A stretch of DNA of 64,000 bases from a virus. The translations under genes and the position numbers were made by a program. Shown here one piece after another: positions 57,577 through 64,000 of this stretch (within the stretch, counting starts at the first letter, position 1; every line of letters starts with the position of its first letter). Where the stretch lies: positions 1-64,000 of IMG/VR virus record IMGVR_UViG_3300032675_000001; one strand, written 5' to 3'. A model generated the notes under the pieces. That model did no database searches. It had not been told where the DNA came from and saw nothing but the letters and a program-made list of their open reading frames with translations.

Positions 57577-57584
57577 TATTTATA
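57577..57584 (-). promoter_or_regulatory. consensus late promoter TATAAATA, leaderless geometry
   Basis: TATAAATA on minus, then CATCT, then ATG at 57571. Full T4 late consensus with the 5-nt spacing. Confidence 0.75.
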
Positions 57585-57588
57585 CTTT

Positions 57589-59136
57589 TTAGCCTAGGAT
57601 GGCATAGAATGGTAATGGCATAATAATCTCATCATGGTCACGAATATGAGATTCAAGATCACCATGATAATCAGCAAGTTGTGTCATTATGCGAACAGCA
57701 AGTAACGATGCCATAACTAAGTCATCATGATCACCTATCTTTGCTGCATAACTGCCAGCATGTGCCACAAAGGCTTTTAGTTCTGAAATCAATGGGCGAC
57801 TATTAACAGTTAGCTTTTTTGATTCAAGAAGCGTCTTGAACTTAGCACAAGCAGCCAGTTTCGGTTTCTGACTAGTGTTGAAACCTCTGCGCTTTTTTCC
57901 CGGTTCACTGAGGAATACACCTTGAATGTTTGATTCACCATATTCATTTAGTGAAATAAGAGCGGCTTCACCTATGCTGTTGTTTTCAAGTGAATAATAG
58001 ATATTATTTGGCTCACCTGTGCATTCTGCTATGTATTTGTTGATTTCCGCCAACAGCTTGATCTGATTAGGAATATCAGTCTTGTTATGCTTCCATTCAC
58101 CAATCTGAGTGGTGGTAGATGCTTCAAATATCTGAATGGCGGCAGGATCGCCACCTGTTCCCAATGATGGGTCAAGAGCAACGACATAAAGATGTCCCTT
58201 TTCTGGCTTTTTATACCAACGAACTTGTCCCATGCGTGAGATTGGCTCAATGCCTTCAAGTTGGATAAGCGTATTTGGATTAATAAGTGTTTCGTCAGCG
58301 ATGATGAATTCACAACCGATTTCACGATTGAAACGATCTTCACCTAGCTGTGCTTGCATTTCCTGTGCCCATTTATCGTCTCTTCCTGGCTGCTCTTTCC
58401 AGTGTGCACGATAGGCTCTAAATCCGTTTACGCCTACTTCTGTGGTATTTCCAAACTCATCTTCTGTCTTGTTAGCACCTTTCCAAATGAGAGCAAACTG
58501 ATCTTCGTCAGAGTTTGGTGTTGATGTGATGATTGCTTTACCACCGGTTGCCAATGTAGGAGTAATGGCAGTCCAGAACTCTGTTGCGATTGATGGTCTA
58601 ACGAACGCAAACTCGTCCAGATATAACAATGAGATAGACATACCACGACCTGTATTTTCAGTTGTGGTGGCAGAAACGATACGTGAACCATTCTCAAAGT
58701 CAATAGAACCTTTGTTATAGGTTGTTACTCCTGCTTTAATATGATCTGGGCAGTTTTCATAAGCATAACGAATACGCTGCATGATTTCTTGAGCACCTTG
58801 ATATTTGTGTGCTGCAATCAGAATAGTAGAATCCTGCACAAACATCGCATACCAAAGTAGATATCCAGCGGCTGATGTTGATTTACCAGACTGACGAGGC
58901 ATCAATGAGATTGAGTAGCGATACTTATGATAAGTTTCAATCAGTCTCTCTTGATAAGGCCAAGGGTGATAATGCATTGCACCTCTTGTTGGGTGCTGAA
59001 TCATAAAGAAGTTATCCATAAAATACAGATAACCGGTAGCTGGATCACAACACTTTAGGAAATCATCCAGTTCTTTTTGAGTTTTATATACCGTCTTTTG
59101 GTATGGTGGTTTAATTAATGTTGGTGTATTTGCCAT
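57589..59136 (-). CDS. 17: terminase large subunit gp17
   Basis: 515 residues (T4 610). Walker A MPRQSGKST (79-87), Walker B LLYLDEFAFV (170-179), coupling motif ITSTPNS (203-209), nuclease VVALDPSLGTGGD (catalytic Asp322) and GDHDDLVMA near the C-terminus. It powers headful DNA packaging. A CTAAATA element lies 8 nt before the ATG. The T4 N-terminal extension is shortened. Confidence 0.95.
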   Translation of the reverse strand: MANTPTLIKPPYQKTVYKTQKELDDFLKCCDPATGYLYFMDNFFMIQHPTRGAMHYHPWPYQERLIETYHKYRYSISLMPRQSGKSTSAAGYLLWYAMFVQDSTILIAAHKYQGAQEIMQRIRYAYENCPDHIKAGVTTYNKGSIDFENGSRIVSATTTENTGRGMSISLLYLDEFAFVRPSIATEFWTAITPTLATGGKAIITSTPNSDEDQFALIWKGANKTEDEFGNTTEVGVNGFRAYRAHWKEQPGRDDKWAQEMQAQLGEDRFNREIGCEFIIADETLINPNTLIQLEGIEPISRMGQVRWYKKPEKGHLYVVALDPSLGTGGDPAAIQIFEASTTTQIGEWKHNKTDIPNQIKLLAEINKYIAECTGEPNNIYYSLENNSIGEAALISLNEYGESNIQGVFLSEPGKKRRGFNTSQKPKLAACAKFKTLLESKKLTVNSRPLISELKAFVAHAGSYAAKIGDHDDLVMASLLAVRIMTQLADYHGDLESHIRDHDEIIMPLPFYAILG

Positions 59137-59160
59137 AGTATAATTATTTAGCTTAATATG

Positions 59161-59451
59161 CTACTTTTTTGAGAAGGGATGTTCCCCCGTAAGATGCGGT
59201 TTAGCAAACATTACTTTGAACCATTCAGGATCGCCCGGTCTGATGTTATTGTCTCGCATGTATTGAGCTTTTTGAGCGCCTGTTATTTCGTGGTTGTTGT
59301 CTAGTCTATCACCGTTTAGATCATAGTACTTGGGAATGCCAGCTAACCGCTTTAGTTCGTCTACTGACATATCTTTTTCTTCAGGAGGAGTAAACTCAGT
59401 GAACCCTTGGTAAGCGTTCATTAGCTTAGCTTGTTTGAATGGATCAAACAT
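59161..59451 (-). CDS. small virion-type protein
   Basis: 96 residues; DELKRLAGIPKYYDLNGDRL carries the LAGI motif also seen in the 1171 and (variant) 60406 products. Start overlaps the preceding stop (TAATG). Probably structural. Confidence 0.55.
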   Translation of the reverse strand: MFDPFKQAKLMNAYQGFTEFTPPEEKDMSVDELKRLAGIPKYYDLNGDRLDNNHEITGAQKAQYMRDNNIRPGDPEWFKVMFAKPHLTGEHPFSKK

Positions 59452-60395
59452 TAATATCCGCCTGTTAATGGACTACGCTTCCAAGTATTTGTAGCAGTAC
59501 ATACATAGATATAGTTTGCATCCCAACATATTTGTCCGGGTGTTCCGGTGGCGTTAGATGCTTTAGTTGTTTGCGGTGCTTTCAATAAGCCTGTGATAGT
59601 GATGTTGTTGGCACCGATATTACCTGCGTAATCTTTTAACTGAGGGCCATATTTAAACTGACTGCCATCGTAAGTTACGATGTTGCCTTGACCATCAGTT
59701 GATCCTACTGAGCTTACATAGAATCCACCATTTACTGATAGTGTAGCACTGCCATTAAATGCGATATTACCATCAGTTCTTAATTCAATGATATCATTCT
59801 GATTGCTGTCCTGTACTAGTACATTGCCGGGTGTAGTTAATGTATTAGAGTCATCAAATGTCCAACTGTTGTCTGAACCAGCTACAGTTATAGTAACATT
59901 AGCATTTGTATCTAATGTTAATGTAGTGTTGCCATTAATTAAGTTTGATTGTAATCCTGTAGCACCGTTGACTTCTAAAACTCCGTCATGAACTGTTAGT
60001 CCCGCAATGTTTGCTGTATTTGCTGAGTCCGTGATATAGATAGTACCAGGCCCTAACCACAAGTTAGCCCAACGATGTGTTTCGTCACCTAAGAAATAAA
60101 TATTATCTGCGGCGGGTGATACATTAGCAGTGATTAATGTATTATCAATAAATGTCAGATTTGCTGAAGCACCAAATAAGTTGCCGCCTGCGTTGAATTG
60201 TACTGCGCCGACCGATCCGGCTGGCGCGCCATTGCCCGCAAGCCCAATTGGAAGCCCGCCCGGAGTGCTACCATCGCTGTAGTATAACGCATTAGTATCT
60301 GGATTCCACCAAATGCGACCCGTTTCACCTACATAGTTGGCCGAGTTAGCGTTATTGTCTCTACTCGTAAATACTTTTTGAATAAAACCACTCAA
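59451..60395 (-). CDS. fibre-like virion protein
   Basis: 314 residues. N-terminal GRIWWNPDTNALYYSDG resembles phage fibre heads; GAVQFNAGGNLFGASANLTF, LGDETHRWANLWLGPGTIYI and the C-terminal TPGQICWDANYIYVCTATNTW (fibre end motif) support a fibre or spike. GGAG precedes the ATG. Confidence 0.7.
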   Translation of the reverse strand: MSGFIQKVFTSRDNNANSANYVGETGRIWWNPDTNALYYSDGSTPGGLPIGLAGNGAPAGSVGAVQFNAGGNLFGASANLTFIDNTLITANVSPAADNIYFLGDETHRWANLWLGPGTIYITDSANTANIAGLTVHDGVLEVNGATGLQSNLINGNTTLTLDTNANVTITVAGSDNSWTFDDSNTLTTPGNVLVQDSNQNDIIELRTDGNIAFNGSATLSVNGGFYVSSVGSTDGQGNIVTYDGSQFKYGPQLKDYAGNIGANNITITGLLKAPQTTKASNATGTPGQICWDANYIYVCTATNTWKRSPLTGGY

Positions 60396-60405
60396 GGTAA
60401 TCTCC

Positions 60406-60753
60406 TTAAACGTCTAGTGGTTCGTCATCACCCAATGCGTCTAGTACGACTGGATTGATACCTGCGTTACGTTTAATTGCAGCAAGTTCATTGTAGTGAT
60501 GAACTTCATCTTCTGATTCTTCTTCGGTGTCATAGATATTATCGACGCCAGTTGCTTTTTTGAGAAGTTCAAGTTTCATCTGCAACGGCGGAACAAAGAT
60601 ATCATCAGGTGCATGTGCAAGACCATTGTCATCACCGCATCCACAATCTTCACCGCCTTCAGATTCATAATCTGCGCCAGTTGCTGGGTGCATTCCGCCC
60701 TCTTTGGCATCAAGCATGTCTGCTAATCCACGTAATATTTCACTTGGTCTCAT
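60406..60753 (-). CDS. acidic virion-type protein
   Basis: 115 residues. MRPSEILRGLADMLDAKEGG start, Cys-rich acidic segment ESEGGEDCGCGDDNG, then HHYNELAAIKRNAGINPVVL, a variant of the LAGI motif. Late promoter CATAAATA and GGAG precede it. Possibly scaffold or head-internal. Confidence 0.55.
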   Translation of the reverse strand: MRPSEILRGLADMLDAKEGGMHPATGADYESEGGEDCGCGDDNGLAHAPDDIFVPPLQMKLELLKKATGVDNIYDTEEESEDEVHHYNELAAIKRNAGINPVVLDALGDDEPLDV

Positions 60754-60771
60754 AGTAAACTCCGTATGTTG

Positions 60772-60779
60772 TATTTATG
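60772..60779 (-). promoter_or_regulatory. late promoter CATAAATA
   Basis: CATAAATA on minus, about 18 nt before ATG 60753, with GGAG in the leader. Confidence 0.6.
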
Positions 60780-60793
60780 CTTTACATAACAAA

Positions 60794-60814
60794 TCACCCG
60801 CAAAACGCGGGTGA
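60794..60814 (-). terminator. hairpin after methyltransferase gene
   Basis: TCACCCGC / GCGGGTGA 8-bp stem with a 5-nt loop, followed on minus by TTTG. Probable terminator. Confidence 0.7.
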
Positions 60815-60839
60815 CTGTTCAATCAAATTTAAAAGGTGC

Positions 60840-61529
60840 TCACTTGATATCTAGTGGACGAGCCTTAGTTGCGACGATGCAGAAATATTTCTCTTTGACT
60901 GTCTTCTGTCCTTCTTCTCCATGTGACAGATTAACATCAAACTCAAGATTGTTAAACTTATCAATGTTGAAGCCGGTACGAATAAGAAGGGCGGCCAACT
61001 GATTAGCGCCGAAAACGCTATAATGATTTGGATTGTATTCGTGACCGCGTTCACAATCTGGTGCTGGAACTTCAATATAAATCTTTGAGCCTTGTTTCAA
61101 TACGCGATTGTATTCCATTAATGTGAAAATAGGATATGGTGAATGTTCAAGTGATTGGCGAGCAAAGATGAAATCTACAGATTCGTCATAATATCCCTCT
61201 TTCTGAGGCAAGAATGACATATCATACTTTTTAATAGTATGACCATTTGCTTCACAAATCTTGATATCTTCTGGACTCAAAGAAATTCCAACAAGATCGG
61301 TATAGCCACGGTCTTTCATTTCATCTAAGAAGTATCCTACGCCACATCCTATATCAAGAATCTTGGAATCCTTTGGGAGTTCCATAGGGTCAATATAAGT
61401 TTCTACTACCTGAGTGGTCAACTTCTTGTGGAAGTCGCTTTCCCCCTCATCATAGATGTGGCAATTAACTAGCCACTCATAGTAAAATTTAAGTTTAACA
61501 GCGTCAAAAACTTGGTTTATATCAATCAT
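60840..61529 (-). CDS. SAM-dependent methyltransferase
   Basis: 229 residues from MIDINQVFDAVKLKF (AGGA 5 nt upstream; a longer frame reaches 61625 across an endonuclease promoter). Class I fold: motif I ILDIGCGVGYF (57-67), LVGISLSPEDI, DFIFARQSLEHSP and a C-terminal VKEKYFCIVATKAR. The substrate cannot be told; it may modify sugars or lipids in the virion or host envelope. Confidence 0.75.
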   Translation of the reverse strand: MIDINQVFDAVKLKFYYEWLVNCHIYDEGESDFHKKLTTQVVETYIDPMELPKDSKILDIGCGVGYFLDEMKDRGYTDLVGISLSPEDIKICEANGHTIKKYDMSFLPQKEGYYDESVDFIFARQSLEHSPYPIFTLMEYNRVLKQGSKIYIEVPAPDCERGHEYNPNHYSVFGANQLAALLIRTGFNIDKFNNLEFDVNLSHGEEGQKTVKEKYFCIVATKARPLDIK

Positions 61530-61593
61530 TTGTAATCCTGTATAAGTTATAAAATTACTTATGCTATGTTCAATCGTTAAATTTTTATTTGAT

Positions 61594-61636
61594 GATAAAT
61601 AAAAGTGTAGTTCGCGGGCGTCCACTCCCCAACTAC
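61594..61636 (+). promoter_or_regulatory. endonuclease leader: late promoter plus 30-nt hairpin
   Basis: GATAAATA (61594-61601), 5 nt, then a hairpin 61607-61636: GTAGTT/AACTAC outer stem, CGC bulge, GGG/CCC inner stem. It is followed by CTCTAATGCT and AAAGGAGCGATCAGC-ATG. Confidence 0.82.
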
Positions 61637-61662
61637 TCTAATGCTATAAAGGAGCGATCAGC

Positions 61663-62262
61663 ATGTCTATTTATCGTAAAATATACGAACAGAATTTTGG
61701 ACCTATTCCAAAAGAGCCAAACGGAAGAACTTATGAAATTCACCATATTGATGGCAATCATGATAACAATGACCCTATAAATCTCAAGGCTGTAACAATC
61801 CAAGAACACTATGATATTCATTATTCACAGCAAGATTGGGGAGCTTGTCTATTAATAGGTAAGCGTCTCAATCTTTCTCCTGAAGAAATTTCTAGCATAT
61901 CAAGTAGAAATGCAAAAAAACAAATTGAGAACGGAACGCATCCTTTTCTTAATCCTGAAGTTGGTCGTAAAAGCATTATTAATGGAACGCACAATTTTTT
62001 CGGTGGTAGTATACAAAGTAAAAGCAATCAACGTAGACTAGCAAATGGTTCGCATCATTTATTAAGAGAAAATAGCCCACAAATACAAAATAAAACGCAT
62101 CATTTTTTCGGAGGTGATGTTCAGCGAAATAACAATTTTACGAGATTGGCAAATGGGACTCATCCATCGCAGACTGTTTGGAAATGTGAACATTGCGGCA
62201 AAACTGGACGAGGCAAAACTAATTATAATAGATATCACGGCGATTCGTGTAAAAATATTTAA
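61663..62262 (+). CDS. HNH homing endonuclease with tandem repeats and zinc finger
   Basis: 199 residues. HNH core RKIYEQNFGPIPKEPNGRTY, EIHHIDGNHDNNDPINLK, QEHYDIHYSQQDW. Repeats IENGTHPFLNPE, IINGTHNFFGGS, LANGSHHLLREN, NKTHHFFGGD, LANGTHPS, then a finger CEHCGKTGRGKTNYNRYHGDSC. Antisense between the methyltransferase and the 62259 gene, overlapping the latter by 4 bp. Confidence 0.88.
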   Translation: MSIYRKIYEQNFGPIPKEPNGRTYEIHHIDGNHDNNDPINLKAVTIQEHYDIHYSQQDWGACLLIGKRLNLSPEEISSISSRNAKKQIENGTHPFLNPEVGRKSIINGTHNFFGGSIQSKSNQRRLANGSHHLLRENSPQIQNKTHHFFGGDVQRNNNFTRLANGTHPSQTVWKCEHCGKTGRGKTNYNRYHGDSCKNI

Positions 62263-62627
62263 TTATTTTTTCTGTAATCGCCAACTTTTCTTGTTGGACT
62301 TACCTTGTTGGTATCTTCGCGTTCGGTGCTTTTAGATTTTGCCCATTTGCGACCACTTTTGTCCCCTACTTGTTTTGCAGCAAAGTCAAGCATCTTTTGT
62401 TCCGCATCAGTATAGGCATGGAACATCGGATTGCCTCCGATAAAGTTTTCAGATGGAGTCGGAAACTCAGGAGCACCCGCCAAAGCAATACCCATTCTCC
62501 AATGCATATATGAGTTACCATTACTGATATTCTGGTCATCATATGTGTTCACAGCACCCATTTCATTACCGAAGGATTCTGCATCCAACTTATGACTAGA
62601 TTCAGTAATGAACTCGTGTGCTCGCAT
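62259..62627 (-). CDS. putative internal virion protein with capsid-targeting N-terminus (paralog 2)
   Basis: 122 residues, starts MRAHEFITES, like the T4 capsid targeting sequence with ITE|S as gp21-type cut site. Body shares YMHWRMGIALAGAPEFPTP and a Lys-rich NKVSPTRKVGDYRKN tail with its upstream neighbour (62627-63007). Overlap TAATG. Confidence 0.65.
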   Translation of the reverse strand: MRAHEFITESSHKLDAESFGNEMGAVNTYDDQNISNGNSYMHWRMGIALAGAPEFPTPSENFIGGNPMFHAYTDAEQKMLDFAAKQVGDKSGRKWAKSKSTEREDTNKVSPTRKVGDYRKNN

Positions 62628-63007
62628 TATTTTTTGTAGCCTTTGACTTTTCTAACTGGACTTACTGTATTAGTATTTGACATTTCTGTGCTGCGATTAT
62701 CGCTTACCTTTTTCACTTTTCCGGCACCAACAGTCTTTGCAGCAATATTGATAATTTCAAGTTCTTCATCTGTATAAGTGGAAAGAAGCGGATCACCTGC
62801 CATTGGTCCTACTGGTGGCGTGGGATAATCTGGAGCACCAGCCATCGCAATACCAAATCTCCATGCGAGATAAGGAGAACCATTTGATTTGTTGATACTC
62901 AAATCGGGCATACTGATTGCGCCCTTTATAGCATCAAGTTGCCCTGCTGCAAAATCTTTAGGTTGAACCGGGGAATCAGCCTCTGTAATGAATTCTCTTG
63001 CTCTCAT
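62627..63007 (-). CDS. putative internal virion protein with capsid-targeting N-terminus (paralog 1)
   Basis: 126 residues, starts MRAREFITEADSP; ITE|A is a gp21-type cleavage site. Body YLAWRFGIAMAGAPDYPTP and basic tail NTVSPVRKVKGYKK. Tandem duplicate of the next gene. Late promoter at 63034-63041. Likely packed with DNA in the head. Confidence 0.65.
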   Translation of the reverse strand: MRAREFITEADSPVQPKDFAAGQLDAIKGAISMPDLSINKSNGSPYLAWRFGIAMAGAPDYPTPPVGPMAGDPLLSTYTDEELEIINIAAKTVGAGKVKKVSDNRSTEMSNTNTVSPVRKVKGYKK

Positions 63008-63032
63008 ATTAATATTCTTTCAGTTGCAATAC

Positions 63033-63911
63033 TTATTTATCAGAAGTGTGCTTCATTCCGTTGGAACTGAATGGTGGTTCACCATTGGTATCCTGCCACA
63101 ATGCTCTGTTACTAAGGATTTCCACCCAACAGTTTGTTTTTGGATGGTTAAGTGCCCAGAAATCAAACGATATATGACTTGAGATTGGGCGACAATAAAA
63201 CGTCTTTTCACTTGGAATGATCATTTCCTGTGCAGTGGTTCGCATCTTTTTACGTTCTGTGCTTGTTCTCATTACATTAAGCTGCGGACTATCAACATAG
63301 ATTCGGCACATTCCATTTACCATATCATCTTCATTTTCTGAAGTCATTACTATGCCCTGTGCCTGTAACATTCTGGATTCGCTGCTTATTCGGCTGAGAG
63401 TTTGTGATTCGTCATCTGGTGTTCTCTGATAACCGGCCCACGGCAACCATACACCGTGGTTAGTTCTTGCCACAACCTCATCATGCGGAATCTTTTTGCA
63501 AACGTAATGGTATTCATCATCTCTTTTGCAAGCTTCAAGTAAAAACAGAGTATCTTGATCATAGATAATCGTGTTCCCGGTCAACTCGTTTTCTATAGCA
63601 CGTTTTGCTGCACTGGTTGCATCTTTTTGAAGCAATGCGTCTGAAATCTTTTTACCATCTGGACTATGTTTAGTGGAAGTTTTGGTAACTTCCTTTTCAT
63701 CATCCTGAACCATCAAGCTTGCACTGAGGATTGCAACCCCACTGCTATTAAATCCTTCTTTATATCCAGTAACTTTGTCACAGAACATAAGTCTTTCAAG
63801 ACCATCTTTTTGAGAAACTTCAAATCCAATTTCTGGCACATAGTTTCTATCTCGGTTTTTTACTCCGACCCAGCCTTTATCTTCAAAGTATTTGGCAATG
63901 ATAACACACAT
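63033..63911 (-). CDS. Ntn-hydrolase-like protein (C45/acyltransferase type)
   Basis: 292 residues. MCVIIAK puts a Cys at position 2, the nucleophile after Met removal in Ntn amidohydrolases (penicillin acylase/C45, NRDE type). VGVKNRDRNYVPEI supplies the usual NRD motif; RTNHGVWLPWAGYQ matches the TNHG segment. The C-terminal KTNCWVEILSNRALWQD is typical too. Substrate unknown; may act on host acyl-amides or peptides. Same late region as the paralogous internal proteins. Confidence 0.65.
   Translation of the reverse strand: MCVIIAKYFEDKGWVGVKNRDRNYVPEIGFEVSQKDGLERLMFCDKVTGYKEGFNSSGVAILSASLMVQDDEKEVTKTSTKHSPDGKKISDALLQKDATSAAKRAIENELTGNTIIYDQDTLFLLEACKRDDEYHYVCKKIPHDEVVARTNHGVWLPWAGYQRTPDDESQTLSRISSESRMLQAQGIVMTSENEDDMVNGMCRIYVDSPQLNVMRTSTERKKMRTTAQEMIIPSEKTFYCRPISSHISFDFWALNHPKTNCWVEILSNRALWQDTNGEPPFSSNGMKHTSDK
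63034..63041 (-). promoter_or_regulatory. late promoter GATAAATA
   Basis: GATAAATA on minus, 26 nt before ATG 63007; overlaps the end of the 63033-63911 gene. Confidence 0.6.
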
Positions 63912-63917
63912 TAAGTA

Positions 63918-64000
63918 TTAACTTCCTGACTGGTTAGTAGTAATGTCTCTTGAATCTTCGGTTTCCATTGCCGAGTTTGCATAACCATCAAGTGCTATAT
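63918..64000 (-). CDS. C-terminal fragment of a gene running off the right edge
   Basis: The minus frame ends LDGYANSAMETEDSRDITTN-QSGS and stops at 63918, 6 bp before the next ATG. Only about 27 codons are visible, so no function can be given. Confidence 0.5.
   Translation of the reverse strand, partial: IALDGYANSAMETEDSRDITTNQSGS

Noticed and set aside
1-64000. tRNA genes
   Set aside because: Intergenic gaps are short and I saw no cloverleaf-like sequence with a TTC loop and CCA-ready acceptor; a tRNA scan would be needed to exclude one formally.

Overview
The window is part of the genome of a T4-superfamily (contractile-tailed) phage whose gene content resembles marine and freshwater T4-like phages. 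No photosynthesis or other host-specific metabolic genes are visible, so the host cannot be named. Evidence is the T4 core: terminase large subunit (gp17) and a probable small subunit (gp16), tail sheath (gp18), tail tube (gp19), neck/tail completion proteins (gp13-, gp14-, gp15-like), gp4 head-completion nuclease, replicative helicase gp41, primase gp61, UvsX, UvsY, UvsW, single-strand-binding protein gp32, dNMP kinase gp1, polynucleotide kinase and RNA ligase 1. Genes are tightly packed, mostly on the minus strand, with many ATGA or TAATG overlaps.

Layout. 1-11.6 kb: tail fibre, virion proteins, gp16/gp4, tail tube and a very large tail sheath (1255 aa). 11.7-16.9 kb: an HNH protein and an endonuclease remnant, dNMP kinase, gp13, and an early operon with MazG. 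16.9-20.5 kb: plus-strand gp14, gp15 and Nudix genes. 20.5-31 kb: membrane and surface/fibre proteins, a RecB/MGME1-like nuclease and virion or hypothetical proteins. 31-34.3 kb: gp41 and gp61. 34.3-41.9 kb: peptide deformylase, a DnaE-derived mini protein and many small genes. 41.9-45.7 kb: UvsW broken into two genes by a split intein with a free-standing homing endonuclease gene inside. 46-52 kb: AAA ATPase, RNA repair and endonucleases. 52-55.5 kb: UvsY, UvsX, gp32. 55.7-64 kb: a large virion protein, gp17, structural genes, methyltransferase, two paralogs with capsid-targeting-like N-termini, and an Ntn-hydrolase-like protein.

Two promoter classes are readable. The early/middle class is TTGACA-N16/17-TATAAT-like. 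The late class is T4-like (T/G/C)ATAAATA with CTAAATA variants. In many cases either class sits so that the predicted transcription start coincides with the start codon, which predicts leaderless mRNAs. Some genes instead have inverted repeats with one arm inside or upstream of the promoter and the other on the ribosome binding site. This would silence read-through transcripts and leave promoter-proximal transcripts translatable.

The accessory layer is a dense set of homing endonuclease genes: three HNH genes with tandem repeats and a zinc finger, two GIY-YIG genes, one PD-(D/E)XK gene inside the split intein, two further HNH proteins and one remnant. Five of them (three HNH, two GIY-YIG) share a late promoter followed by a covarying 30-nt hairpin leader although their nuclease domains are unrelated. 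The shared leader and the fractured UvsW gene are the most unusual features.
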